This document shows positions 9,428 through 16,876 of a stretch of 43,161 bases of DNA, in pieces. The DNA comes from Alphaproteobacteria bacterium. GTDB taxonomy: Bacteria; Pseudomonadota; Alphaproteobacteria; Rhodobacterales; Rhodobacteraceae. The notes beneath the pieces were generated by a model. That model had not been told where the DNA came from. It did not search any database and saw only the letters and a list, made by a program, of their open reading frames with translations. The position numbers were made by a program, and so were the translations under genes. The stretch covers positions 1 to 43,161 of the forward strand of contig JASBSZ010000042.1 in NCBI GenBank assembly GCA_030148665.1, given 5' to 3'. Each line of letters begins with the position of its first letter. The stretch's first letter is position 1.

Positions 9428-9528
9428 CCGCACCAGGGTTGCCGCTCGTGCTGCCCGGTCATACCACGAAACGCCGCGTTTGGCCCCATTACGCTTCGGG
9501 GGTCATATCCGGCCACAGGAGAAGCGAC

Positions 9529-10002
9529 ATGAAACTGAATGAACTGCGCGACAACCCCGGCGCAACCAAACCCCGCAAACGTATCGGTCGCGGGCCCGGC
9601 TCGGGCACCGGCAAGACCGGCGGACGCGGCATCAAGGGCCAGAAATCGCGCTCGGGCGTTGCCCTGAACGGCTATGAAGGCGGGCAGATGCCGCTGTACA
9701 TGCGCCTGCCCAAGCGTGGCTTCAACAACATCAACCGCAAGCGTCACGCGGTGGTCAATCTGGGACTGCTGCAGAAATTCATCGACGCGAAAAAGATCGA
9801 TCCGAAAAAACCGATCACCGAACAGGTGCTGGTCGAATCCGGCCTCGTGCGCCGCGTGCGCGATGGTGTGCGCATCCTTGCCAAGGGCGAATTCAAGGCC
9901 AAGGTCGATCTGCAGGTCACGGGCGCGTCCCGATCAGCGATCGAGGCCGTCGAGGCCGCGGGCGGCACTCTGAAAACGGCCCAGGCCAGCGCGGCGGAAT
10001 AG
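9529..10002 (+). CDS. rplO: 50S ribosomal protein L15
   Basis: L15 is 157 residues. It starts [18 protein letters not shown] and carries the glycine-rich [26 protein letters not shown] N-terminal tail (residues about 20-41) that threads into rRNA. An upstream in-frame ATG at 9439 would add 30 unrelated residues and is rejected. A CAGGAGAAG ribosome-binding site precedes the start. The 259-base upstream gap is unusual inside the spc set. Confidence 0.97.
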   Translation: MKLNELRDNPGATKPRKRIGRGPGSGTGKTGGRGIKGQKSRSGVALNGYEGGQMPLYMRLPKRGFNNINRKRHAVVNLGLLQKFIDAKKIDPKKPITEQVLVESGLVRRVRDGVRILAKGEFKAKVDLQVTGASRSAIEAVEAAGGTLKTAQASAAE

Positions 10003-10053
10003 GCCTTGTGGGGGGCAGGCTAGCCCCTTACATGAAAAGGCGAAGAATTTTAC

Positions 10054-10092
10054 GTGCCGCGTGGCCTGAGATTCGGGTCAGGCGGCACTTTT
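10054..10092 (+). terminator. Terminator-like hairpin between rplO and secY
   Basis: GTGCCG (10054-10059) and CCTGA (10065-10069) pair with TCAGG (10078-10082) and CGGCAC (10083-10088), leaving one 5-base bulge, and TTTT follows at 10089-10092. It ends 15 bases before the secY start codon, so it could tune secY expression. Confidence 0.45.
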
Positions 10093-10107
10093 GCGAAAGG
10101 AACAGGC

Positions 10108-11472
10108 ATGGCTTCGGCAGCGGAACAGATGGCAGCCAACCTGAGTTGGAGCACCTTGGGGAAGGCGACCGAACTGCGGCAGAGGATTCTCTTTGCCATC
10201 GGCCTTCTGATCGTTTACCGGCTTGGCACATATATTCCCGTTCCCGGGATCGATGCGGCAGCACTCAAGGAATTTGTCGACAACGCGCAATCGGGCATCG
10301 GCGGCATGTTGCAGATGTTTACCGGCGGCGCGATCGGCCGCATGGCCATCTTTGCCCTGGGGATCATGCCCTATATTTCGGCCTCGATCATCGTTCAGCT
10401 GATGACGGCCATGGTTCCGCAGCTGGAACAGCTCAAGAAAGAGGGCGAACAGGGCCAAAAGAAGATCAACCAGTATACGCGTTACGGCACGGTTCTGCTG
10501 GCGACATTCCAGGCCTATGCCCTGGCCGTCAGCATCGAGGCCGGTGATCTGGCTGTCGATCCGGGCTGGTTCTTCCGCATTTCCACGGTGGTCACGCTGG
10601 TCGGAGGAACGATGTTCCTGATGTGGCTGGGCGAACAGATTACCGCCCGCGGCATCGGTAACGGCGTTTCGCTGATCATCTTTGTCGGGATCATCGCCCG
10701 CATTCCTGCCGCAGTTGCGCAATTCCTGGCGCAGGGTCGTTCGGGTGCGATCAGTCCGGCCCTGATTGTCGGGGTGGCGATTGTGGTGGTCGCCGTGATC
10801 ACCTTTATCGTGTTTGTCGAGCGCGCCATGCGAAAGGTGCACATCCAGTATCCACGCCGACAGGTCGGCATGAAAATGTATGGCGGCGAAAGCAGCCACC
10901 TGCCGATCAAGCTGAATCCGTCGGGCGTCATCCCGGTCATCTTTGCCTCGTCCCTGCTGCTGTTGCCGACGACGATCAGCACCTTTTCGGGCGCTCAGGA
11001 TTCGGGGATCATGAACACGATCCTGGCCTATTTCGGACGCGGCCAGCCGCTGTATCTGATCTTTTTCGCGGCGATGATCGTCTTTTTCTCATATTTCTAC
11101 ACCGCCAATGTCGCCTTCAAGACCGATGAGGTTGCCGACAACCTGAAGAACCAGAACGGATTCGTGCCCGGCATCCGACCGGGGGCCAGGACTGCCGAAT
11201 ATCTGGATTACGTCGTCAATCGCCTGCTGGTCGTCGGGTCTGTCTATCTCGTGGCGGTCTCGCTGCTGCCCGAGCTGATGCAGGCACAGTTCAATGTCCC
11301 GTTCTATTTTGGCGGCACTTCGGTGCTGATCGTCGTGTCGGTCACGATGGATACCATCAGCCAGGTGCAATCGCACATGCTGGCCCATCAGTATGAAGGC
11401 CTGATCGAGAAATCCAAATTGCGCGGCAAGGGCCGCAAGGGCAAGGCGCGGAAAGGACCCGCTCGCAGATGA
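10108..11472 (+). CDS. secY: Preprotein translocase channel subunit SecY
   Basis: SecY is the 10-helix channel of the Sec translocon in the inner membrane. The protein is 454 residues. Visible features are the first membrane segment with the [13 protein letters not shown] motif, the cytosolic loop [27 protein letters not shown] and the C-terminal [10 protein letters not shown] followed by a basic tail. I use the ATG at 10108, where AAAGGAACAGGC gives a ribosome-binding site; the ATG at 10054 lies in the hairpin. The stop overlaps adk by 4 bases. Confidence 0.97.
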   Translation: MASAAEQMAANLSWSTLGKATELRQRILFAIGLLIVYRLGTYIPVPGIDAAALKEFVDNAQSGIGGMLQMFTGGAIGRMAIFALGIMPYISASIIVQLMTAMVPQLEQLKKEGEQGQKKINQYTRYGTVLLATFQAYALAVSIEAGDLAVDPGWFFRISTVVTLVGGTMFLMWLGEQITARGIGNGVSLIIFVGIIARIPAAVAQFLAQGRSGAISPALIVGVAIVVVAVITFIVFVERAMRKVHIQYPRRQVGMKMYGGESSHLPIKLNPSGVIPVIFASSLLLLPTTISTFSGAQDSGIMNTILAYFGRGQPLYLIFFAAMIVFFSYFYTANVAFKTDEVADNLKNQNGFVPGIRPGARTAEYLDYVVNRLLVVGSVYLVAVSLLPELMQAQFNVPFYFGGTSVLIVVSVTMDTISQVQSHMLAHQYEGLIEKSKLRGKGRKGKARKGPARR

Positions 11473-12119
11473 ATATCATACTTCTCGGCCCGCCGGGGGC
11501 AGGCAAGGGAACCCAGGCGCGCCGTCTCGTGGAATCCCGCGACATGGTGCAGCTTTCCACGGGGGACATGCTGCGTGCAGCGCGCATGTCGGGAACCGAA
11601 CTGGGCGACAAGGTTGCCGCGATCATGGATGCGGGCGGGCTGGTCACCGACGAGATCGTGATCGGCCTGATCGAAGAGCAGCTGACCACAACCACTGCGC
11701 CAGGGGGGTTCATCTTTGACGGGTTTCCGCGCACACTGGCCCAGGCCGACGCGCTGGGAAATCTGCTGGAGCGGACCGGCCAGCGCCTCGACCGCGTGAT
11801 CGCGATGGAGGTTGACGATGAGGCGCTGGTACAGCGCATCACGGCGCGATCCACCTGTGCCGGATGCGGCGAGGTCTACAACGACCTGACCAAGCCGATT
11901 CCCGCTGACGGAAAATGCGAAAACTGTGGGGGCGACAGCTTCAAGCGCCGGGCCGACGACAACGAGGAAAGCCTGAAAAAACGCCTGCTGGAGTACTACA
12001 AGAAAACCTCGCCGCTGATCGGCTATTATTATGCCAAGGGCCTGTTGAGCACGGTGAACGGCCTCGGTTCGATCGATGAGGTGGCAGACGCCATTGCGGC
12101 CGCGCTGGACGACGGCTGA
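11469..12119 (+). CDS. adk: Adenylate kinase (zinc-type LID)
   Basis: The enzyme interconverts ATP plus AMP with two ADP in the cytoplasm. The protein is 216 residues, with the P-loop GPPGAGKGT at 8-16 and the long LID domain. Four cysteines, C130, C133, C150 and C153, form the CxxC...CxxC zinc-binding site found in Gram-positive and many alphaproteobacterial kinases and absent from E. coli Adk. Overlap with secY (ATGA) indicates coupling. It is the last gene before a 439-base gap. Confidence 0.97.
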   Translation: MNIILLGPPGAGKGTQARRLVESRDMVQLSTGDMLRAARMSGTELGDKVAAIMDAGGLVTDEIVIGLIEEQLTTTTAPGGFIFDGFPRTLAQADALGNLLERTGQRLDRVIAMEVDDEALVQRITARSTCAGCGEVYNDLTKPIPADGKCENCGGDSFKRRADDNEESLKKRLLEYYKKTSPLIGYYYAKGLLSTVNGLGSIDEVADAIAAALDDG

Positions 12120-12210
12120 TGCCGGGCTGAATGATGTCGGGGCAGGGCAATCGCATTTGGATTTTTGTTTTGGCCCATGTCGCCTTTTACCGGCCGCCTT
12201 CTGGAGTTGA

Positions 12211-12290
12211 GGGCAGTGCCCGGCCCGGGGTGGGCGCCGAAGCGCCCGCCCAGAGGGGCGGGTCGGGCGCTGCCCGGCCTATCGGCCGGG
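12211..12290. repeat. Structured GC palindromic element (REP-like or attenuator-like)
   Basis: A 17-base arm at 12211-12227 pairs with 12259-12275 with only two G-U pairs. Inside it GGGCGC (12232-12237) and GCGCCC (12242-12247) form a small hairpin with loop CGAA. The last bases of the outer arm, CCCGGCC (12273-12279), can instead pair with GGCCGGG (12284-12290), so two mutually exclusive folds exist. It lies in the adk-rpsM gap. It resembles dispersed palindromic elements of GC-rich bacteria, but no second copy is visible in this window. Confidence 0.55.
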
Positions 12291-12357
12291 CGTAAAGGGT
12301 GGAAAACTGCGGGATATGGCTGAAATGCGATTGCCGTGGATGTCGGAGAATGCCCTC

Positions 12358-12386
12358 TTGACGCGAGGGGCATATGCCCCTAAACG
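12358..12386 (+). promoter_or_regulatory. Promoter with palindromic spacer upstream of rpsM
   Basis: TTGACG (12358-12363), exactly 17 bases, then TAAACG (12381-12386) match a housekeeping promoter. The spacer contains the perfect 14-bp palindrome GGGGCATATGCCCC (12367-12380), which ends at the base before the -10 element, so a protein bound there would block RNA polymerase. It lies about 170 bases upstream of rpsM. The rest of the 12120-12558 gap holds the structured element at 12211-12290 and no convincing gene. Confidence 0.55.
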
Positions 12387-12558
12387 ACACCATCCCGCAC
12401 GCGGGAATCGCTTGATATAAAGGGGTTTGGGCCCCGAATCGGGCGCTCCTCAAGTCCCCGGAACCCGGGGCATGGCCCAGACACCATCCGGGTGCTGGGC
12501 TTTGGTTGTGAAAAAAGGTTCTGGAATTACGGAACCGCAATGAAAGTTAGGAGCTAAC

Positions 12559-12927
12559 GTGGCACGTATTGCTGGCGTTAACATTCCGGCCCAAAAACCG
12601 GTACATATCGCGCTTACCTACATTCACGGCATCGGCCGCCCGTCGGCCGAAAAGATCTGCGAAGCCGTCGGCATCGACAAGATGCGCCGTGTGAACGAAT
12701 TGTCGGATGCCGAGGTTCTGGCCATCCGCGAACACATCGATGCGAATTTCATGGTCGAAGGCGACCTGCGCCGTGAGGTTCAGATGAACATCAAGCGCCT
12801 GATGGATCTTGGCTGCTATCGCGGCCTGCGCCATCGTCGCGGCCTTCCCGTTCGCGGTCAGCGGACTCATACCAACGCACGGACCCGCAAGGGCCCCGCC
12901 CGGCCCATCGCCGGCAAGAAGAAGTAA
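12559..12927 (+). CDS. rpsM: 30S ribosomal protein S13
   Basis: S13 is 122 residues and forms intersubunit bridges from the 30S head. It has the helix-two-turn-helix core and the basic C-terminal tail [19 protein letters not shown]. The start codon is GTG or ATG depending on family; here ATG would be absent, and the frame opens GTG GCA CGT after TTAGGAGCTAAC, giving [10 protein letters not shown] as in relatives. It begins the alpha gene set. Confidence 0.97.
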   Translation: MARIAGVNIPAQKPVHIALTYIHGIGRPSAEKICEAVGIDKMRRVNELSDAEVLAIREHIDANFMVEGDLRREVQMNIKRLMDLGCYRGLRHRRGLPVRGQRTHTNARTRKGPARPIAGKKK

Positions 12928-12942
12928 GGGAGGGTTCGGACA

Positions 12943-13332
12943 ATGGCACGCGACAAGACTCGTACCAAGCGCAAGGAACGCAAGAACATCGCCACCGGGG
13001 TGGCGCATGTGAACTCGTCCTTCAACAACACCAAGATCCTGATCTCGGACGTGCAGGGCAATGCCATCGCCTGGTCGTCGGCCGGTACCGTCGGTTTCAA
13101 GGGATCGCGCAAATCGACCCCTTATGCCGCGCAGCTCGCGGCCGAGGACGCAGGACGCAAGGCGCAGGAACACGGCGTCAAGACCCTCGAGGTCGAGGTG
13201 CAGGGCCCCGGTTCCGGCCGGGAAAGCGCGCTGCGCGCCCTGGCGGCTGTCGGCTTCAACATCACGGTGATCCGTGACGTGACGCCTATTCCGCACAATG
13301 GGTGCCGCCCGCCCAAACGTCGCCGCGTCTGA
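12943..13332 (+). CDS. rpsK: 30S ribosomal protein S11
   Basis: S11 is 129 residues and lies on the 30S platform at the mRNA exit. The conserved core is [16 protein letters not shown] and the C-terminal motif is [18 protein letters not shown]. It follows rpsM by 15 bases. A GC hairpin lies in the gap before rpoA. Confidence 0.98.
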   Translation: MARDKTRTKRKERKNIATGVAHVNSSFNNTKILISDVQGNAIAWSSAGTVGFKGSRKSTPYAAQLAAEDAGRKAQEHGVKTLEVEVQGPGSGRESALRALAAVGFNITVIRDVTPIPHNGCRPPKRRRV

Positions 13333-13343
13333 TTTTGATTGAC

Positions 13344-13372
13344 GGGCCGCCCCGATTTTTCGGGGGCGGTCC
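13344..13372 (+). other. GC hairpin between rpsK and rpoA
   Basis: GGGCCGCCCC (13344-13353) pairs over 10 bp, with one G-U pair, with GGGGCGGTCC (13363-13372). The T-run is inside the loop rather than after the stem, so this is not a standard terminator. It may stabilise or process the mRNA ahead of rpoA. Confidence 0.4.
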
Positions 13373-13446
13373 GAATCCGTTTTGAAAACCTCGGGAGTTT
13401 GCCTGCCAAAGGATCCGGGCCGGTGAACAGGAATGGAGGCTAACAC

Positions 13447-14463
13447 ATGATCCACAAGAATTGGCAAGAACTCATCCGGCCGACGGCGCTTGATATCAAG
13501 CCCGGCGCCGATCCCATGCGCCAGGCGGTCGTCGTGGCCGAGCCTCTGGAACGCGGCTTTGGTCTGACGCTGGGCAATGCGCTGCGGCGCGTTCTGTTGT
13601 CGTCGCTGCAGGGCGCAGCCATCACCAGCGTTCAGATCGACAACGTCCTGCACGAGTTTTCCTCGGTCGCCGGTGTGCGCGAGGACGTGACAGATATCGT
13701 CCTCAACCTCAAGGGCGTGGCGATCTCGATGGAGGTCGAGGGGCCCAAGCGGCTGTCGATATCGGCCAAGGGACCGGGCGTCGTGACCGCTGGCGACATC
13801 TCGGAAACCAACGGCATCGAAATCCTGAACAAGGATCACGTCATCTGCCATCTGGACGAGGGCGCGTCCCTGTTCATGGAGCTGACCGTCGAAACCGGCA
13901 AGGGCTACGTCGCGGCCGACAAGAACCGCCCCGAGGATGCCCCGATCGGCCTGATTCCGATCGACGCGATCTTTTCGCCCATCCGCAAGGTGTCTTATGA
14001 CGTTCAGCCCGCTCGCGAAGGGCAGGTGCTGGATTACGACAAGCTGACGCTCAAGGTCGAGACTGATGGTTCCGTCTCGCCCGAGGATGCCATCGCCTTT
14101 GCCGCGCGCATCCTGCAGGACCAGCTGTCGATCTTTGTCAACTTTGAAGAGCCCGAGACCGCCGGTCGTGCCGAAGAAGAGGACGATCTCGATTTCAACC
14201 CGCTGCTGCTGAAAAAGGTGGACGAGCTGGAATTGTCCGTGCGTTCGGCCAACTGCCTTAAGAACGACAACATCGTCTATATCGGCGACCTCATCCAGAA
14301 AACCGAGGCCGAGATGCTGCGCACGCCGAATTTTGGCCGCAAGTCGCTGAACGAGATCAAGGAAGTCCTGACCTCGATGGGCCTGCATCTGGGTATGGAT
14401 ATCGTTGACTGGCCGCCCGACAATATCGAGGAACTGGCCAAGAAATACGAAGATCACTTCTAG
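13447..14463 (+). CDS. rpoA: RNA polymerase alpha subunit
   Basis: The protein is 338 residues. The N-terminal domain dimerises and starts polymerase assembly ([20 protein letters not shown] at about residues 36-55). After an acidic linker ([10 protein letters not shown]), the C-terminal domain contains the [18 protein letters not shown] region that contacts UP elements and activators. Length and domains are normal. It lies in its usual place between rpsK and rplQ, with GC hairpins in the gaps on both sides. Confidence 0.98.
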   Translation: MIHKNWQELIRPTALDIKPGADPMRQAVVVAEPLERGFGLTLGNALRRVLLSSLQGAAITSVQIDNVLHEFSSVAGVREDVTDIVLNLKGVAISMEVEGPKRLSISAKGPGVVTAGDISETNGIEILNKDHVICHLDEGASLFMELTVETGKGYVAADKNRPEDAPIGLIPIDAIFSPIRKVSYDVQPAREGQVLDYDKLTLKVETDGSVSPEDAIAFAARILQDQLSIFVNFEEPETAGRAEEEDDLDFNPLLLKKVDELELSVRSANCLKNDNIVYIGDLIQKTEAEMLRTPNFGRKSLNEIKEVLTSMGLHLGMDIVDWPPDNIEELAKKYEDHF

Positions 14464-14470
14464 TATCGGG

Positions 14471-14492
14471 CGGGCCGGTTCATCCCGGCCCG
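14471..14492 (+). other. GC hairpin between rpoA and rplQ
   Basis: CGGGCCGG (14471-14478) and CCGGCCCG (14485-14492) form a perfect 8-bp stem with a 6-base loop. No T-run follows. It lies 8 bases after the rpoA stop and probably marks a processing or pausing point in the co-transcript. Confidence 0.4.
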
Positions 14493-14600
14493 TCGCCACA
14501 ATGCCCGCACTTGCGGGGAATGACACGGGCAATGGTGCCCCAAGGTGAGTGGCCCCCAACGCAGGGGCTGCCGGACAAAGCATAAGGAAGGACCGATATC

Positions 14601-15011
14601 ATGCGTCACAAAAAAGGCTATCGCCGCCTCAACCGCACCCACGAACACCGCAAGGCGCTGTTTGCCAACATGGCGGGCTCGCTGATCGAGCACGAGCAGA
14701 TCAAGACGACCCTGCCCAAGGCCAAGGAACTGCGTCGCGTTGTCGAGAAACTGATCACGCTGGGCAAGCGTGGTGACCTGCATGCCCGCCGTCAGGCCGC
14801 AGCGCGCCTCAAGCAGGACCAGCATGTCGCCAAGCTGTTCGACGTTCTGGGACCCCGCTACAAGGATCGCCAGGGCGGTTATGTGCGCGTTCTCAAGGCG
14901 GGGTTCCGCTATGGTGACATGGCGCCGATGGCGATCATCGAGCTGGTCGATCGCGACCCCGATGCAAAGGGAGCCGCCGACAAGGCCCGCCTGGCCGAGG
15001 CCGAGGACTAG
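14601..15011 (+). CDS. rplQ: 50S ribosomal protein L17
   Basis: L17 is 136 residues and sits near the tunnel exit. The start [20 protein letters not shown] and the [24 protein letters not shown] segment are diagnostic. AAGGAAGGACC gives the ribosome-binding site. It is the last gene of the ribosomal cluster and is followed by a strong terminator. Confidence 0.98.
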   Translation: MRHKKGYRRLNRTHEHRKALFANMAGSLIEHEQIKTTLPKAKELRRVVEKLITLGKRGDLHARRQAAARLKQDQHVAKLFDVLGPRYKDRQGGYVRVLKAGFRYGDMAPMAIIELVDRDPDAKGAADKARLAEAED

Positions 15012-15066
15012 GCCCACCAGCCGACAATCGGGCGGCCGCCGAATCGCGCGGTTGCAACCAGATGTA

Positions 15067-15103
15067 CAGAACCCCGCAGATCGCTCTGCGGGGTTCTGCT
15101 TTT
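15067..15103 (+). terminator. Strong intrinsic terminator after rplQ
   Basis: CAGAACCCCGCAGA (15067-15080) and TCTGCGGGGTTCTG (15085-15098) form a perfect 14-bp stem around the loop TCGC, followed by CTTTTC. It lies 56 bases after rplQ and cleanly separates the ribosomal genes from the luxR-luxI pair. Confidence 0.9.
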
Positions 15104-15104
15104 C

Positions 15105-15302
15105 GGGCGGCGCTCCACCAATATGTCTGTTCCAGGGTCAACCGGTCGGGACCGGGTGAAGGGTGCGATTCCCGCGGGCATGAACGCGGACAATAGATAT
15201 CCAACCTGCCCAAACGCTACGCATCTGAACAACCCTAGCGGGAATATCGCCGCCCTACTTAACGGGTTACACGGTGAATCGGTTACAATCGGCAGTTTAC
15301 AG
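15105..15302. other. Non-coding stretch upstream of luxR
   Basis: No convincing gene is visible. The only structure is a direct repeat GGTTACA at 15265-15271 and 15281-15287 (16 bases apart, about 1.5 helical turns) just upstream of the luxR promoter, which could be a second regulator site. Short GC dyads such as the CCGGTCGGGACCGG segment are also present. Confidence 0.3.
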
Positions 15303-15331
15303 TTGACTTGAATTTTCACAACTTGTCTAAA
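15303..15331 (+). promoter_or_regulatory. luxR promoter giving a near-leaderless transcript
   Basis: TTGACT (15303-15308), a 17-base spacer and TCTAAA (15326-15331) form a sigma-70-type promoter. A normal start 6-7 bases downstream of the -10 element falls at the luxR ATG (15337), and no Shine-Dalgarno sequence precedes that ATG. Both points fit a leaderless mRNA; this is inferred from the sequence only. Confidence 0.5.
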
Positions 15332-15340
15332 AAGACATGT
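15321..15340 (+). promoter_or_regulatory. lux-box-like dyad over the luxR -10 element and start codon
   Basis: ACTTGTCTaaaaAGACATGT is a 20-bp inverted repeat with one mismatch in the 8-bp arms, the same length and ACnTGT...ACAnGT pattern as classical lux boxes. It covers the -10 element and ends in the ATG of luxR, a position expected to give repression of luxR by its own product. Confidence 0.6.
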
Positions 15341-15948
15341 CCGAAAATACAGTACTCGAACGAATCCTTTTCCAGCTGGGGACCCTGGCCCCCGCCGGCT
15401 ATGTGGCGGGGATGCATATTCGCTTTGCCGGGCCGCTGCTGCAATTTCAGACGTATGATTCCAAGTGGTTGGATTATTACACGGAACAGGGTTTTGCCCT
15501 GCGCGATCCCATGATCGCCTGGGGCTTTGCCAAGGAAGGCGCGTCACGGTGGAGCGATATAGACCTGCCGGACCCCTTTGGCATCATGGAAAAAGCGGCG
15601 AGTTACGGGTTGAAATACGGTGTGGTGGTGGCACTGGGCCCGTTGTCGTCAAGGTCGATTGTGGGTTGTGCCCGCAGCGACCGGGAATTCAACGATCAGG
15701 AAATCGGGAGGATTGCGGAACTGGTCGAAACCCTGCACGAGGTGACGGAACCTCCGGGGAGTTTGACCAATGCTCAGAAACAAGCCCTGCAGCTGATCGC
15801 AGATGGCCATCGCCACGCCGCTGCTGCAGCGATACTTGGGATATCCGAAAGCGCGCTCAAGGCCAGGCTGAATTCGGCAAGAAGCCGGCTCCTGGCCAGA
15901 ACGACAGCAGAAGCGATTCAGCGCGCCAAGGATTACAGGCTGCTATGA
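15337..15948 (+). CDS. luxR: LuxR-family quorum-sensing transcription regulator
   Basis: This is an acyl-homoserine-lactone-responsive regulator of 203 residues. The N-terminal domain has the ligand-pocket residues of the TraR/LuxR family at the right spacing: W44, Y48, D57 and W72. The C-terminal helix-turn-helix (about residues 142-190) is recognisable around ILGISESALKARL, although the usual Glu after the LT motif is Gln here and the GKT motif is GHR. It lies 54 bases upstream of a luxI gene on the same strand. The arrangement and position recall gtaR/gtaI of Rhodobacter. A lux-box-like dyad on its start suggests autorepression. The target genes are unknown. Confidence 0.9.
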   Translation: MSENTVLERILFQLGTLAPAGYVAGMHIRFAGPLLQFQTYDSKWLDYYTEQGFALRDPMIAWGFAKEGASRWSDIDLPDPFGIMEKAASYGLKYGVVVALGPLSSRSIVGCARSDREFNDQEIGRIAELVETLHEVTEPPGSLTNAQKQALQLIADGHRHAAAAAILGISESALKARLNSARSRLLARTTAEAIQRAKDYRLL

Positions 15949-16002
15949 ACGGGTATTCCCACCAGCAGGGTGACAGTGTTTTCAACCAAGCTGGAGGCTA
16001 CC

Positions 16003-16590
16003 ATGGAAACTACCACCTTATCATTCGAGAACATGCATGTTCACGGTGAGCTGTTTGCGAATCTGCTGCGTGCGCGAAGGGAATCCTTCATCGTTCGCAA
16101 CAACTGGGACCTGCCCGAGGCCAACGGGATGGAGTACGACCAGTACGATACCCCGGCCAGTCGCTGGATAGCAGTGCATGAGTTCGGCGAGGTGCTGGCC
16201 GGTATCCGCCTGACCCCCACGACAGCACGCTGCGGCATCTATACCTACATGATTCGCGATGCGCAGCGTGGGTTGCTTGAGTCGATCCCGCAGGACCTGC
16301 TGTATTTCGAGGCACCCGTGGCACCCCATATCTGGGAATCGTCGCGGGTTTTTGTTTCCCAGTCCGTTCCCGCGAACAAGCGGATGCGTGTGCAGGCCAA
16401 CCTGATGGGGGAAATGATCAGTGCCGCCCGTACCTTGGGCGCGACCCAGATCCTGGGCCTTGTCCCGGCCGTCTGGTCGCGCTGGATCGCGCGTCTTGGT
16501 CTCGATGCGGAAGCGGCCGGGCCCAAGATGGAAATCGACGGGTCGATGTCGCAGGTTGCAATGATGAATCTGGCCGGAACGCTGCACTGA
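16003..16590 (+). CDS. luxI: LuxI-family acyl-homoserine-lactone synthase
   Basis: The enzyme makes an N-acyl-homoserine lactone from S-adenosylmethionine and acyl-ACP (or acyl-CoA). The 195-residue protein has all the LuxI signature residues: R25, F29, W35, E44, D46, D49, R69, E112 and R115. I start at the ATG at 16003, where GGAGG (15993-15997) lies 5 bases upstream, rather than at 15970, which lacks a site. It is probably co-transcribed with luxR and ends at the terminator at 16697. The acyl chain made cannot be read from sequence; relatives in this family often make long chains. Confidence 0.93.
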   Translation: METTTLSFENMHVHGELFANLLRARRESFIVRNNWDLPEANGMEYDQYDTPASRWIAVHEFGEVLAGIRLTPTTARCGIYTYMIRDAQRGLLESIPQDLLYFEAPVAPHIWESSRVFVSQSVPANKRMRVQANLMGEMISAARTLGATQILGLVPAVWSRWIARLGLDAEAAGPKMEIDGSMSQVAMMNLAGTLH

Positions 16591-16592
16591 CG

Positions 16593-16625
16593 CGGAACTG
16601 GCCCGGAACTGGCCCGGAACTGGCG
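16593..16625. repeat. Three tandem 11-bp repeats after luxI
   Basis: The unit CGGAACTGGCC occurs three times back to back (16593-16603, 16604-16614, 16615-16625), the last with one change. It begins 2 bases after the luxI stop and lies outside any reading frame of interest. Such arrays can vary in copy number by slippage. Confidence 0.85.
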
Positions 16626-16696
16626 CAGCCCCCCTTGCGGCGGCTGCGTAACCGGCTATCCGTGGCAAATGCCGTACACGCTGCGCGGCCGGGCGG

Positions 16697-16732
16697 TGGG
16701 GTACCCTTTCTGGGAAAAGGGGTACCCCATTT
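16697..16732 (+). terminator. Terminator after luxI
   Basis: TGGGGTACCCTTT (from 16697) pairs with AAAGGGGTACCCCA (to 16729) with a single bulged G, followed by TTTC. The strong stem and flanking A/T runs make it a likely bidirectional terminator between luxI and the htrA-type gene. The rest of the 16591-16876 gap shows only a weak CCGCAG/CTGCGG dyad near 16826-16847. Confidence 0.65.
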
Positions 16733-16876
16733 CGGCCGGCGGCGGTGTGACGCGATATAGGCCAAACTCCGCCTGATCCATGGATCGCGTGCAGATGCGA
16801 CGCGCCGAGCGGTTGTAATTCCCGGTCCGCAGATCATATTCTGCGGCGTCCGGCCAATCTTGTTGTGAGGGTAGCC

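Noticed and set aside
12547..14583. 678-codon open frame antisense to rpsM-rpsK-rpoA
   Set aside because: It covers three certain genes on the other strand, has no family similarity that I recognise, and is typical of the antisense frame opened by high-G+C codon use.
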